Source: Palaemon carinicauda (taxonomy: Eukaryota; Arthropoda; Malacostraca; Decapoda; Palaemonidae). From it: a stretch of 64,000 nt of DNA. Below the pieces are notes generated by a model, which saw nothing but the letters and a program-made list of their open reading frames with translations, was not told the origin of the DNA and made no database searches. The stretch is from contig NC_090767.1 of assembly GCF_036898095.1 (NCBI RefSeq), positions 24,698,570-24,762,569 of the forward strand, in the 5' to 3' direction. A program made the translations under genes and the position numbers. This document shows, piece by piece, positions 32,065-42,337 of the stretch (the stretch's first letter is position 1; each line of letters opens with the position of its first letter).

Positions 32065-33830
32065 GAACCGAAATGAGTTTTAGTGGTAGAGAAAGTAGTG
32101 ATAGCAGCAAGTCCCAGTGAATTTGAGAGACTGGGAGAGGAGGGAAGGATCTTTAGTAGAAAAGAAAAGGAGCAGTTCTAAGCACAGCTGCTTATCCTTG
32201 CTCTAGGGAGGGAGGGAGATACTAGGGGAGAAAGGAGGGATTGAAAAATGTTGGAGGGAGTCTGAGCAAAGGAGCAGACTTTAGCTATAAGCTGGAAGAT
32301 CAAGGGGACCAGCTTTACAAGGACCAAGGCTTCTGCTTGGGAGATAAGCGTGGTGGTTGAAGGGGAATGGGGAAACCGTGACCAGGATCCAGATCGGTGA
32401 CTGGGGTTGAAGCTGTGGCAGGAGCAGGAGCGGTGACTGGATTAGGATTGGTAGGTGGCCGACATGGTGGTCTGGAGCGAGGAGCCCTTTGGGGCTTTGG
32501 TGGCTGTGGCTGTTGCTGCTGTGGAAGGAGGGATGATCTGCAGTGCTTCTAATCTCCTGAGCTGCTCTGGACATTTCCAGTTCCAGACATGGTGGGATCC
32601 AGAATAGTTGGGGCACTTTGGATGGGTTTCTAATGCATTCTTGTGTGCATCAATACAATCTTGAGTGAGGTGCAGATGGCTGGAGACTCCACACACCGTT
32701 GGACTCTTCAGGCAGTGTTGTGGTGGCTGAAACGTTGGTTATGGGGAAGTTTCCCCAGAGTCCAAGGTCTAGTGTCTCTGGAATCTTGCCGATGAAGGTG
32801 ACGATGACTCTCCGGGTTGGTTGCTTATGGCTGCCCAAACTCTGCTCTACGTGATGGACGTTGGTGCAATTGGTGATGAATGACAGCGGCGTCTCGGTGA
32901 GGAAGTTACAGGCAACTGCTTTCCATAACTTCTTAGCAGGATCGAAGTAGATCAATGAGGCCTCCCTCTGGAGGCAGATGGCACTGTTGTGGTCTTCTGA
33001 GTTAATGATTAGGTCACCCTTAAGGTTGGTCCTGGCTTTGATCCTGATGCTTCGATTTGCTGTAGCAATGGTAGTCACAGCTGCGTAGGAGGGTGCCCCT
33101 TCCACAGCTGGTAGTTTGAATTAAGGTAGGGGCTTTGGATTGATTAGAGTGGGTCTTGGCTCTGGGTCTGGTTCAAGAGTTGGAGTTGGAGTGGAAGGTG
33201 TTTTATCAAGGAGAAGAACTGTAGCTGGATCTTCCTGCCGAAGTCTTTCTATCAGGGTCTCAGCCATTTGTTTCACGGTGAGGTACACATTTAGCGATGG
33301 TTCGGGAGTGGCAGCAGAAGGGTTGGTGTCCATGGCTGATGTATTAGCGCTTTATGCAGGAGCACTGGACAGTGGTGTGGCAGCAAGGGAAGGTGTGGAA
33401 CCAGCAGGTGTGTCTTAAGCTTTCTTCTTCTTGGTTGCTGGTGTTCCTACAGGCACAAGGGATTAGGTCTGTATAGGAGTTTTAGTTACAGCAGGAGATG
33501 CAGCAGTGGTGTTCGAAGTATTGCCCTTTGAATATGTGGTTCGGGCAGTTGGAAGAGGTTTACACGTGATCTTTGAAAGGTCAAAGGATCCGTGCTTTTC
33601 AAAGTGATTGCGTACTTTTTCTGATGCAAACTCGCATTCTCCGCAGTTGCATTTGACTTGGTGATTAGAGGAAAATTCATCCTGGAAGTTTTAATCTCAA
33701 TTAAAACTGTTGATTCTGTGCCATTCATAATCCCTGCAGAACTGTCATCTGCAGTCCTCTGAATACTTCTTGCAGAGTCTGTTCTCATTGTATAAGTAAG
33801 TCCATGCCCAGACATCTAAATAGAAGACAG
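32065..33830 (-). pseudogene. ORF1-only LINE-like element, copy B, decayed
   Basis: Minus-strand relative of the ORF at 30776-28908, broken by stops and frameshifts. A CxCxxC-like module is at about 33655 (KCNCGECEFA). The conserved region GAPSYAAVTTIATANRSIRI and LKGDLIINSEDHNSA lies at about 33100-32990, followed by IVTFIGKIPETLDLGLWGNF (about 32800). The first zinc knuckle is deleted; the second and third survive (CGVSSHLHLTQDC with one Cys lost, CPNYSGSHH). The 3' UTR (32230-32070) aligns with that of copy A (GTGATAGCAGCAAGTCCCAG). No ORF2 is visible. Confidence 0.72.
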
Positions 33831-33835
33831 ACATG

Positions 33836-34160
33836 GCAGGCACAGACAGGAGACTGGTGTCCCCTGTGCTGAGTAAGCTGGGTGGGGTAACTTAGTGCCC
33901 AATGCGCCTTGCTACAGGCCAAGCAAGAGCCCGTGTCCAGCACAAGGCTGGGAAATCTAACAAGCAAGCAAGGAAGTTCAATGTGCCAGCAGGCACAGAC
34001 AGGAGACTGGTATCCCATGTGTCTGGTAAGCAGGTACTTGCACGGGCAGAGTCTGGGAACTGAGCTGAGATTGCCTTGCCTTATGCAAGGCACGGGCTCT
34101 TGCTTGTAAGACACTTCTATGCTTGCTTGTTAGATTGTCCAGCCTTGTGCTACTATGGGT
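33836..34160. repeat. Inverted and direct repeats with two-hairpin motifs in opposite orientation
   Basis: AGCACAAGGCTGGGAAATCT at about 33940 pairs with its complement at about 34122-34153 (two mismatches in 32). GGCACAGACAGGAGACTGGT is repeated directly at 33839 and 33992. Both arms contain the AGCCCGTG plus hairpin motif: + strand at 33928-33951 and minus strand at 34098-34073, where the stem is GCCTTGC/GCAAGGC. These look like ends of ORF1-only elements meeting head to head. Confidence 0.6.
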
Positions 34161-34300
34161 GGAGAGGGAGTTATGCATATATGGTCAGTCTTAAGGGCGT
34201 TGTCCTTCGGTTAAGGTATTATTACGGTCTCTTGCCTCTGCCATTCATGAGTCGCCCTTGAACCCTAGAGACAGGGATAAAGTTGCATAGGCCCATGCTC

Positions 34301-34303
34301 TTG

Positions 34304-34334
<31 letters not shown>

Positions 34335-34335
34335 T
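34301..34335. repeat. (GA)n microsatellite
   Basis: About 17 GA units with one GGGA interruption. Non-coding. Confidence 0.95.
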
Positions 34336-34697
34336 GCTTTGAACTCTCGGTTCTTTAGCATCCACAACATTTATTTTGGTGCGAAGATTTTCCCTGAATG
34401 CACATCAACCTTTTAATTAAAAAAAAGCCATATTATATATGTATATTCAATTTATAATAAACATATATGAAATTACTAGCTACTTTATGCATTTGAAATT
34501 ATATTTAATAAAAATTACAAAATATTTTGCATTCCTGTTTCTCTTTCATGTATTTCAATATATAAAAGTAATCAGCTCTTCTCTGTCCGTTGTATCTACC
34601 AGTGTTCGCTTAGACTCGGTGTCGACAACTACTCTTGGATTATGTGCATCGTAACCTACCGAAAATTTCACTGTGATTCCCGTAGAGTTCAACCACG

Positions 34698-36371
34698 ATG
34701 TCCATTTGGTATCTGGGAGATGAGGGATGGCAATTTTATCCTAAGGAAACCAGACTCTGTAATGATACTTTCGATAGAAAACCCTGTGGATGTGATTACT
34801 GTGAGGCTTATAAGAAGCAACGTGACTTCATATTCAGGAGATTAAAACAACATAACTACACAGTAGACCCAGCAGTGATTTACCACAAAATCATGTGTAA
34901 ATGTGAGGGATGTAAAGAAGCCTCTGACCAGCTTCTCAAGTTTAATAAGGAAGTAATCCTTAAGCGACAGAACAAGAGAAAGAAGACTTCTACAGACTCT
35001 TCACCAGTGCCAGTATCAGCCCCAGCATCGCCACTTGTGACTCCAAGGACTGAGAGCACAGACTCGTCCTTGTCTGTCCCTACAACTCCTCAGCAATTAG
35101 GTGCAACAGCAGTCATCCCTCCTACCAACGAGCCTGAGTCCTCCAACGCCATGGAGACCGAACAGGGGGCCCACTCTATGGACTGCAACTGCACAGATTG
35201 CCTCCAGACACTCCTTCAAGAAGCCACTGTTATACAAGAGAACATCCCAGCTACACAGCCAAAGAAGCCTCTGCCAAAGTTTCGACTTTCACAGGCAAAC
35301 CAAGAGCTCTCTTATGCCTCTGTTGCTGCCATGGCTGCCAAGCCTGGCATGCAACTCACTGCAAGACCCAACAGGAAAGGTGACCTTATCATCTATCCCA
35401 AGGACATTGAGACAGCCAGATTCCTTCAGGAAGACTCCACCTTAACACTGCTAGATCCTGCTTTTATCAGGAAGAAGGCAGTCATTACTAGGTATCCTGT
35501 GACGATGCCTATCTCCATTGTAACCTCATGCAGCAATATTGACTGTGCTGTTCGCTGCACAAGCAAGGATGACGTTCCTGTTCAACGCCTAATAGCCACC
35601 TTTATAGGTCCAGTTCCCTCCAAACTGAACTTAGGAGTCTGGGGTACTTTCCCCATCGAGGAATACACACCTGAGCCCCTTCGATGTTACAGATGCCAAC
35701 GCTTTGGACATCATAAAGAAGAATGCAGAGGCCCCATTATTTGCGGTATCTGCAGCCAGCGACATAGCACAGAAGTGTGCATAAAGGCCCATAAAGAAGG
35801 GCGACAAACCACATCCAAGTGCCCCAATTGTTCCAAGCCACACCATGCTTGGAATAAGCGCTGCCCAGAGCGTCTCAAGAGGATAGCAGCTATGAAGAAT
35901 ACATCCTCTTCAAACCAAAACAAACCAGCTTCATCCCAGCCACCTAAATAACAGAGAACTCCTCGCCAGAGAAGACCAACTCAGCCAACTCCTGCTCCTA
36001 CTTCTACATCTACAATAGCTCCTGCATCTACACCTACAACTGCTCCTAAAAAGGACCAGCAACGACCTGCAACTGTTCCTAAGAAAGATCAGCACCGACC
36101 TGCAACTGCTCCCCAAAGGGACCAACAACGACCTACAACTGTTCCTAAGAAGGATCAGCACCGTCCTGCAACTGCTCCCCAAAGGGACCAGCAACGACCT
36201 TCATCCACTTCCCCTTCCCAAACCATGACTCAAGCAATTGAGTCTCTCACCTTGCAAGACCTCATACCTATCGCCTTACAGATCCTTACCAAAGTCCTCT
36301 CCCTCTCATCATTCTCCACCTTCCAGCAATTCCTGCAACAATTCCAGTTTCCAGCCAATGAGCAGAGATAA
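34698..36371 (+). pseudogene. ORF1-only LINE-like element, copy C: ORF1 with a single in-frame stop
   Basis: Plus-strand ORF of 417 codons to a TAA at 35949-35951, after which the same frame stays open for another 139 codons to 36371. The downstream part aligns with the C-terminus of copy A (LTLQDLIPIALQILTKVLSL versus LPVDTLIPLVLQLLVKVCSL), so the TAA is an interruption and not the natural end. Three CxCxxC modules lie near residues 29, 66 and 161 (CGCDYC, CKCEGC, CNCTDC), and three zinc knuckles at about 329-392 (CYRCQRFGHHKEEC, CGICSQRHSTEVC, CPNCSKPHH). After the stop there is an 11-residue tandem repeat (QQRPATVPKKD / QQRPTTVPKKD types). One stop only: recently inactivated, or read through. 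Confidence 0.8.
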
Positions 36372-37000
36372 TCCTTCCCTGCTTGTAATCCTCTCCTTTC
36401 AAATTCCCTAATCCTAAAAGGAGAATAGCTATTACAAGGCTGTCTTCCTCATAAGGAAACAACTCTTGTTTTTCCTGTCTCCCACCCTCTTTTCCTGTTA
36501 TCCCTCCTCTTACCCTATCCTTAGGGGGCCGTTCTCGTGCCAGCTGACCGAGCGCAGCACAGTTTTGGCCCCCTCCCCCTTTCCCATCACAAGAGCAGGA
36601 ATAAACTTTTTGTTTAAACCTACTCCTTTACTCTCCTACTAAAATTTCCTTCACTCCTCTCCCAGTCTCTTTTACTTACTGGGACTTACTACTATCAATA
36701 CTTTATCCTCTTACTAAAAACTTTCTTTCGTGGACCTAAAAGGGAGTCCCCCTTTTCGGGTTACTATCTACCCCTTGTCACGTCTTGTACCATTCCATTC
36801 CATTCCATCATTCATTTATCATCCTTACATATCATTTCCTTTACCTATCCCTAACCTGACATTCCTTTTCCTATTATTACCTAACGTTCCTTTTACTAAT
36901 ACAAATTTTACTCCTTGGAGTATACCTTTTACAAACCCAATCCTATTTACGGGCTGCCCAAAGGCAAGAGCCCGTGTCATGCTATATGCATGGCAATCTA
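36372..37000 (+). mobile_element. 3' UTR of ORF1-only element copy C
   Basis: Non-coding CT-rich sequence. It shares, inverted, the CTCTCCCAGTCTC and CTTACTGGGACTTACT text with the 3' UTRs of copies A and B. It ends with a two-hairpin motif: CGGGCT/AGCCCG (36950-36974), then TGT, then CATGC/GCATG (36978-36992). Again the second stem differs in sequence from the other copies but pairs perfectly. No ORF2 occurs between the ORF1 stop and this motif. Confidence 0.65.
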
Positions 37001-37456
37001 CACACACACACCTCACACCATTCTCTTTTTTATGTTTTATAGAAATACGTAATATCTTTGACAGGTTGAGTATTTAATACTCTACCTAATAACACTCTCA
37101 TAGAAAGGGTTAGTAAAATTGCATTAATTTAATTCCGTACACCTACCCTAACGTCCTCAGAGGCTGTGTAATAGTGTTTTACCCAAATATCTATCCAATA
37201 GGCTTGTGAATTTCCATGAAACTACAGCAATGAATGTTTCAATCATTGGCCTAATTTTTGGTGGTACAATGAATTGACAGATGTGCTTAATTAACCCGTT
37301 TACTCTTAGAAAAAAGAGGAACTTCTTCCCTTCCCTCAGAGCATTTCGAAGAAGTGGTACTTAATCACGTAACTGTGACGCAGAGGTTCCCCCAAGTTAG
37401 CCCAACCCTCCTTCAGTGTTTACACCTGTGGCTATCCTAGTACTCCCCCCCCCCCC

Positions 37457-37533
<77 letters not shown>

Positions 37534-38148
37534 TTATACGGAATTTCAACAAACATTTTGTTAGGATAAAATTAAAAAATTTACATAAGCAAAAATTTAA
37601 CTCGAATCTCTATTCTTTAATTATATTTCCCTGAAGACTGTCTTATTTCATGAGTCTTTTGACAGTGACGATTTAACAGTAAATGAAGAATATGAGACAT
37701 GAAACGTTAAATACTCTGAACGACAGTGGAGGTCCTGTAGAGAGTGGGGTTCCCCTGCTGTAGGGGACCGGAAAAGCAGCCATCAAAGTGAGTAAGTTTA
37801 ACTTCTTTCAGTAGGTCCTCTCTAGCACCAGTCAACAAGATCCTTTACAGAGAAGCCACATTCAACCTGTTCCGCTCGTCAGTCCACAGGACATTAGTGT
37901 TTCAGAATACACACTCAACATTAGCATTATGTTGAACTAAAATCAGGACAATAAGGGTGTCCCAGAAGGGTCAATGCGGGACAGAGAACAAAAGGATAAA
38001 ATCCGGGACGCCTGACAACCCTACTCTTGATATGTTTAATGAAATGTAAGGTGATAACAATATTTATTTGTGCCTCAAAACGTGATTTTGTGTTTTGATA
38101 ATTAAAAAGCCGCTAGAATAACATACTCAAGCTCAAAAGATATTAAAC
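37001..38148. other. Spacer with (CT)n microsatellite
   Basis: No gene or recognised element apart from the C-run plus (CT)n tract. Confidence 0.5.
37446..37529. repeat. Poly(C) followed by (CT)n microsatellite
   Basis: A run of 13 C is followed a few bases later by about 35 CT units. Non-coding. Confidence 0.98.
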
Positions 38149-38550
38149 ATGGTGTCTAAGAGAGAATCAGTGAAAGGTGTAGTGGGTGTGAGTGTGAGAA
38201 AGAAGGAAGTGAAAGGGGGAAAAGGAGAGGAAGAATATTCAAGTGACTCTGAACAAGAAGAAAGCATGGCTGGTCCAAAGGACTGCGGATGGTGCAAAAA
38301 AGGGGTAAGATCGAACCAAGAAGCTATAGAATGTGATTTGTGTGGTGTATGGTTCCACACAGGCTGTGGACAACTAGACAGAAGTGAATTTAAGAGAATT
38401 AGCGAATCTAAACATGCCCGATGGTTTTGTAGTAGATGCGGGGGGGGGGGGGGGTTTAAAAAACTTTAAGGCAGAAAACAAGAAACTTAGGAAACAGTAT
38501 GATGAACTCAAGGATAATTTTATAGGGCTGCAGGATACGGTACGTCACTT
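38149..38550 (+). pseudogene. PHD-finger plus coiled-coil ORF1 fragment (LINE-like)
   Basis: From ATG at 38149: a basic, Ser/acidic leader, then a PHD-type zinc finger (CGWCKKGVRSNQEAIECDLC, WFHTGCG, WFCSRCG; residues about 45-97). A 15-base G run (38440-38454) then throws the frame. The next frame continues with a coiled-coil-like segment (KAENKKLRKQYDELKDNF). A PHD finger followed by a coiled coil is typical of ORF1 proteins in some CR1-like LINEs, and the lack of introns fits a retroelement. A host PHD gene fragment is the alternative. Truncated after about 130 residues. Confidence 0.55.
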
Positions 38551-39099
38551 AACACTGCCCAGAAGTTGGTATATTTTGACGTAGAGCTCTGCCAATAATA
38601 GTTTTCCCGAACCATAGAAAATATTGACGTATATAATACTGCTAAGAAGTCTCCCTCTTGCAGTCTACTGTCAATTGCCTCTTAAACAGTTTTTCCTAAC
38701 TGTGAGATTTTAATGATTTAAAACTAGAATGCTCTTTAGGTTTAGTATTTTTAACCACGCTGCATTAATAACTGACTGTTTTGGGCTGTTCTCCTGGTCC
38801 TATCACATGCGGAAACATTGTTTGTGACTCCTACAGGACCTGAAATATCTGTTTGTCGTATCCTGAGTACTTACAGGAATTCTCAATAAGAAACGAAGGT
38901 AAATGTCTAGGAGAAGGCCGCACCCGTTTTTCAAGTATTAACGACGAAAAACGGCAAAAAACAACCAGATTATTGTTGCACATCGCATAGAAACATGAGG
39001 AAATGAATAAAAAATAAACTAAGACTTAACTCTTACACATAAAATGTAAGCATAAACCTACTACTACAATTATGGGGGACCCCAGTGGGAAGCGTGGTT
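38551..39099. other. Unassigned sequence
   Basis: No ORF or repeat structure that I can support. Confidence 0.5.
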
Positions 39100-39368
39100 T
39101 TTGGGTGGGGGGAGGAGGAGAAAAGTGATTTTTCGGGGCACTACCGAACCTAATACAACTACCTACCCTACCCTGGGGGCCCTGTACCCCTACCTAGGCC
39201 TACCGGGGGGGGGGGCTCCGCCCCCCCTGCGACCCCCCCTTAAGGCCACAGTAATTTTCAGGGCACCACCGAACCTAAGACACCCACCTAACCTAGCCTA
39301 TGGGGCCCTGTACCCCTACCTAGGCCTACCGGGGGGGGGGGCTTCGCCCCCCCTGCGACCCCCCCTTC
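39100..39368. repeat. Two tandem copies of a GC-rich unit with G-run/C-run hairpins
   Basis: A unit of about 122-125 bp repeated twice. Each holds GCCCTGTACCCCTACCTAGG, then a run of 9-10 G, a CTCCG or CTTCG loop, a run of C, and TGCGACCCCCCCTT. Each G-run pairs with the C-run as a very stable hairpin. ORFs through it are unlikely to be coding. Confidence 0.8.
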
Positions 39369-39417
39369 GTTATACTATCACCATTATAATATATTCTATA
39401 AATCAATGAAGCTTACC

Positions 39418-40394
39418 TTAAACTGTTGGTTGGTAAAGATGTGCTGCTGCTTTGAGGAAAACGTGAAGCCGTTGCGATGGTTCCCTGACATGCAACTTGA
39501 AGTAGGAAGTGGCAAGGTACCCGACGAAGTGTTTTTTCCTCCTACCATATTTCGGCACTAAATTCTTCACGTCCCGCCACTTCCTCTCCACAGTATTGGT
39601 ATGAGCCTGTGTCTGGGGATCAACGAAGTGAAGGCTGTGGTTAACCGTCAAATGCTTAAAACCTTCCTCTGCCAGACAGTTATAAGCTCGCCAACAGTCC
39701 GAAATTATAGTTGTGCCTAGCTCGATCCTCTCCTTAATCAGCGAGAGCATGGTGTCACGATCCTGGGTTTCCACGGGGACCAGAAAAAACCACGTGATTC
39801 TCGGCAAATACCACCAAATACCCACTGGCCGTCTATTACTCGGCCAACATTATATTTGCGTTTGCCGAATTTGGACTCGTCAATTTCTACTGTACAATTG
39901 TGGCCGCCAATTTTCTTGCTGCGACTTAATACCCAATTAATTACAACTTCCCTGCAAAAAGAAGACCAATCACAGACAGTACCTTTATTTAATTTCAATT
40001 CAGAAATGGCCACATCGTAGCAAAACCAGTTTTGAACCCACAAAACTATAAATTTTAAATTAGTTTCAATGTCCAGTTTTCCTTTGGAAAACCAGGTACC
40101 CACAAACACCGACACTTTATATGAACAACGCTTACGTCTACGTCCTTTCGTAATGTAAGACTTGTCACACCTAAAACTATGTTTCTTGTAGTCAATCCTA
40201 CACACTTCCTCACAATGCGGACACTTTTTATTTTGCAAAATTAAATTGTGTCTCTGGCACAAATCCACAAGTTTTTCGATTTTCCCCAAATAGGCTAACA
40301 CAAATTCACCGTAACTTAAGAAACAGTCGGCACAAGAAACGGGAATTTCAATTTCTTGTGCAATATCAGACGACGTTCTTGCTACGGCCTCCAT
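39418..40394 (-). pseudogene. Merlin/IS1595-like (ISXO2-type) transposase, one frameshift
   Basis: Minus-strand transposase starting at ATG 40394 (MEAVARTSSDIAQE). An N-terminal zinc-ribbon-like segment (CPHCEEVCRIDYKKHSFRC, about 40220-40165) is followed by the DDE core: first Asp in VEIDESKFGKRKYNVG (about 39880), second in IISDCWRAYN (about 39700), and Glu in HTNTVERKWRDVK (about 39590). The core is split by a single frameshift near 39785-39810, at a run of A on the plus strand. Otherwise it is intact, with no intron. This domain is found in bacterial IS1595/IS1016 and in eukaryotic Merlin elements, which cut and paste DNA. Terminal inverted repeats were not located. Confidence 0.78.
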
Positions 40395-40413
40395 GTCTAG
40401 GAACGAAATAAAA

Positions 40414-40556
40414 TGGCTGGGTAAGAAAATGTATTGTCGCACTGTGATGGGTAAGAAAATGTATTGTCGCACTGTGATTGGCCAAACGTGAAGACGTCAT
40501 TGGGAAAGAAAATGTATTGTCGCACTGTGATTGGCCAAACGTGAAGACGTCATAGT
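40414..40556. repeat. Promoter-side tandem repeat upstream of the Merlin-like transposase
   Basis: AAGAAAATGTATTGTCGCAC occurs three times (about 40422, 40452, 40506). The last two occurrences sit in units that also contain TGATTGGCCAAACGTGAAGACGTCAT. Read on the transposase strand this gives ATGACGTCTTCACG and GGCCAATCA, resembling CRE and CCAAT boxes. Regulatory function is inferred from position and motif only. Confidence 0.6.
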
Positions 40557-41290
40557 GCACTAGTTTGTCTGCGGATTATAGTGGTTACAGGGCTCATTTG
40601 AGCAAAAATAAGACACAGTCAACAATAACAACAGACTTAAAAAAATCTGGGAGGAAGACAAGAGTGGCGTGAGTTTGATCGTCGATATTTCGACTATTAA
40701 TGATTTTCACTAAATTATCTCACTGGTATACCATTATATACATACATTCCTACATATTCTAGTAAAAATAAATTGAATATCAATGTTATCTTCATGCGGC
40801 CCTCTCCTAGACATTAACCGAAACGAAAGTCTGGGAATTAATTGAATCAAACTCATCTTTTTATATGTAATCATTATTATTTTAATCTTATTTATTTATG
40901 TTAATTATCCGTATTTTATTGAAACAATTGTCAAAATCACCCGATACACTGGCTGACTGAACTGGCCGACTGTCAGCCAGTATGGAGATGCCATGTTGGA
41001 GAGAGGCATTAAGCCGCTCTATTCACTACAATAATAATTGATTTTTCAACGTTAAATAGATACATTTGTGGTAAAAATAAACCTGTTTATATTATCCTGT
41101 TGTTCATAACGAGTGTGATGTATGTACCTTCTTAGTTAACACAAATGTTTATTTATGTTTATGACTGTCTGATAATGTTTGTTTTGTTGTTTGCAGTGTA
41201 CATCTGCAGTGGAATTGTTAATTGAATAAAACCTTAGTTCTGGATACACTGGGTTTACTTCAATTTATTCAATTAATCAATTCAGTCGCC
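40557..41290. other. Region upstream of the Ty3-like gag
   Basis: No ORF. A 5' LTR and primer-binding site would be expected here, but I could not match it to sequence downstream of the integrase. CACTGGCTGACTGAACTGG (40951-40969) followed by CTGTCAGCCAG (40975-40985) forms a small inverted repeat. Confidence 0.4.
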
Positions 41291-42337
41291 ATGGAACGGC
41301 TTCTGCGCCCATCCCGGTTTGATGTGGACCCTGACTCTGCCCAGGCCGCCAAGGAGTGGACACACTGGCTGAGGACATTTACAAACTTTGTTGAAGCGGT
41401 GCAGCTGACTACCCCTACGCTTGACAAACTGGTTCTTCTCACTAACTATGTGGCTCCTAGTGTGTATGACTACATTTCTGAGTGTGAGACTTATGAGACC
41501 GCTGAAGAGGTTTTGACATCTTTGTACGTGAAACCGAACAATGAAATATTTGCCAGGCATCTACATGCCACTCGCAGGCAAAACTCGGGTGAGTCCCTGG
41601 ATCAGTTCCTGCAGGCACTGAAGCTACTTGCTAAGGACTGTCAATTCAAAAGTGTAACTGCGGAGGAAGCATGTGACAGTTATGTTCGGGATGCCTTCAT
41701 TAATGGTTTGGTCTCTGGTGCAATACGCCAGCGTCTGTTGGAGAATTTGACACTGAGCTTAAATACTGCTTATGAACAGGCCCGCACTCTAGAAATGGCC
41801 CAGAAGCATTCAGCCTCCTACTCTTCAGCAGAACCTGTTAATGCTGCTGTGTCAGCAATGAATCGAGAGGAGGAATCGTTTAGTGCTGAAAATAACAGTG
41901 TGTCTGTTTCTGCTGCTACTTCTAGTGCTCGATGTTTTTTTTTTTGTGGGAACAACCGGCATCCCCGAACTCAGTGTCCTGCTAAGGACGCAGTGTGTTT
42001 GAAATGTAAGAAGCAAGGACATTATGCTAAGGTGTGCCGCTCTGTGAAACAGGCGAGTGGCTCTTCTAGCCCAAAATATTCTTCAGCAATGCTAGCTTCT
42101 ATAGTGGGGGCCTCCCCTAAGTGTCTTGAAAAATCTATAACACCTCTCAAGCTTAATGGTAGCCCTGTCAGTGCCCTTATTGATACTGGGAGTTCGGACA
42201 GCTTTGTGCGTCATAATTTAGTGGACCTAAACAAACTAACTATGTCTCCAGAGCATGGAAAAGTCTCCATGGCTGATGAATCCCTGACCTCAAACATCTT
42301 AGGTCTGTGCAGTGTGGACTTGGAGGCCGTATTTTAA
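41291..42337 (+). pseudogene. Ty3-type retrotransposon gag-protease
   Basis: ATG at 41291 has a strong context (GCCATGG); the frame is open 23 codons further upstream. Capsid-like region (WTHWLRTFTNFVEAV, SLDQFLQALKLLAKDCQF) spans about residues 20-190. Two zinc knuckles follow (second: CLKCKKQGHYAKVC, about 42000). The first knuckle reads CFFFCGNNRHPRTQC, with one extra Phe encoded by a 13-T run. An aspartic protease active site ALIDTGSSDSF is at about 42175. The frame then ends at 42335-42337 near a deletion junction. RT and RNase H, which should follow protease, are absent. Without them the element cannot replicate itself. Confidence 0.82.
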
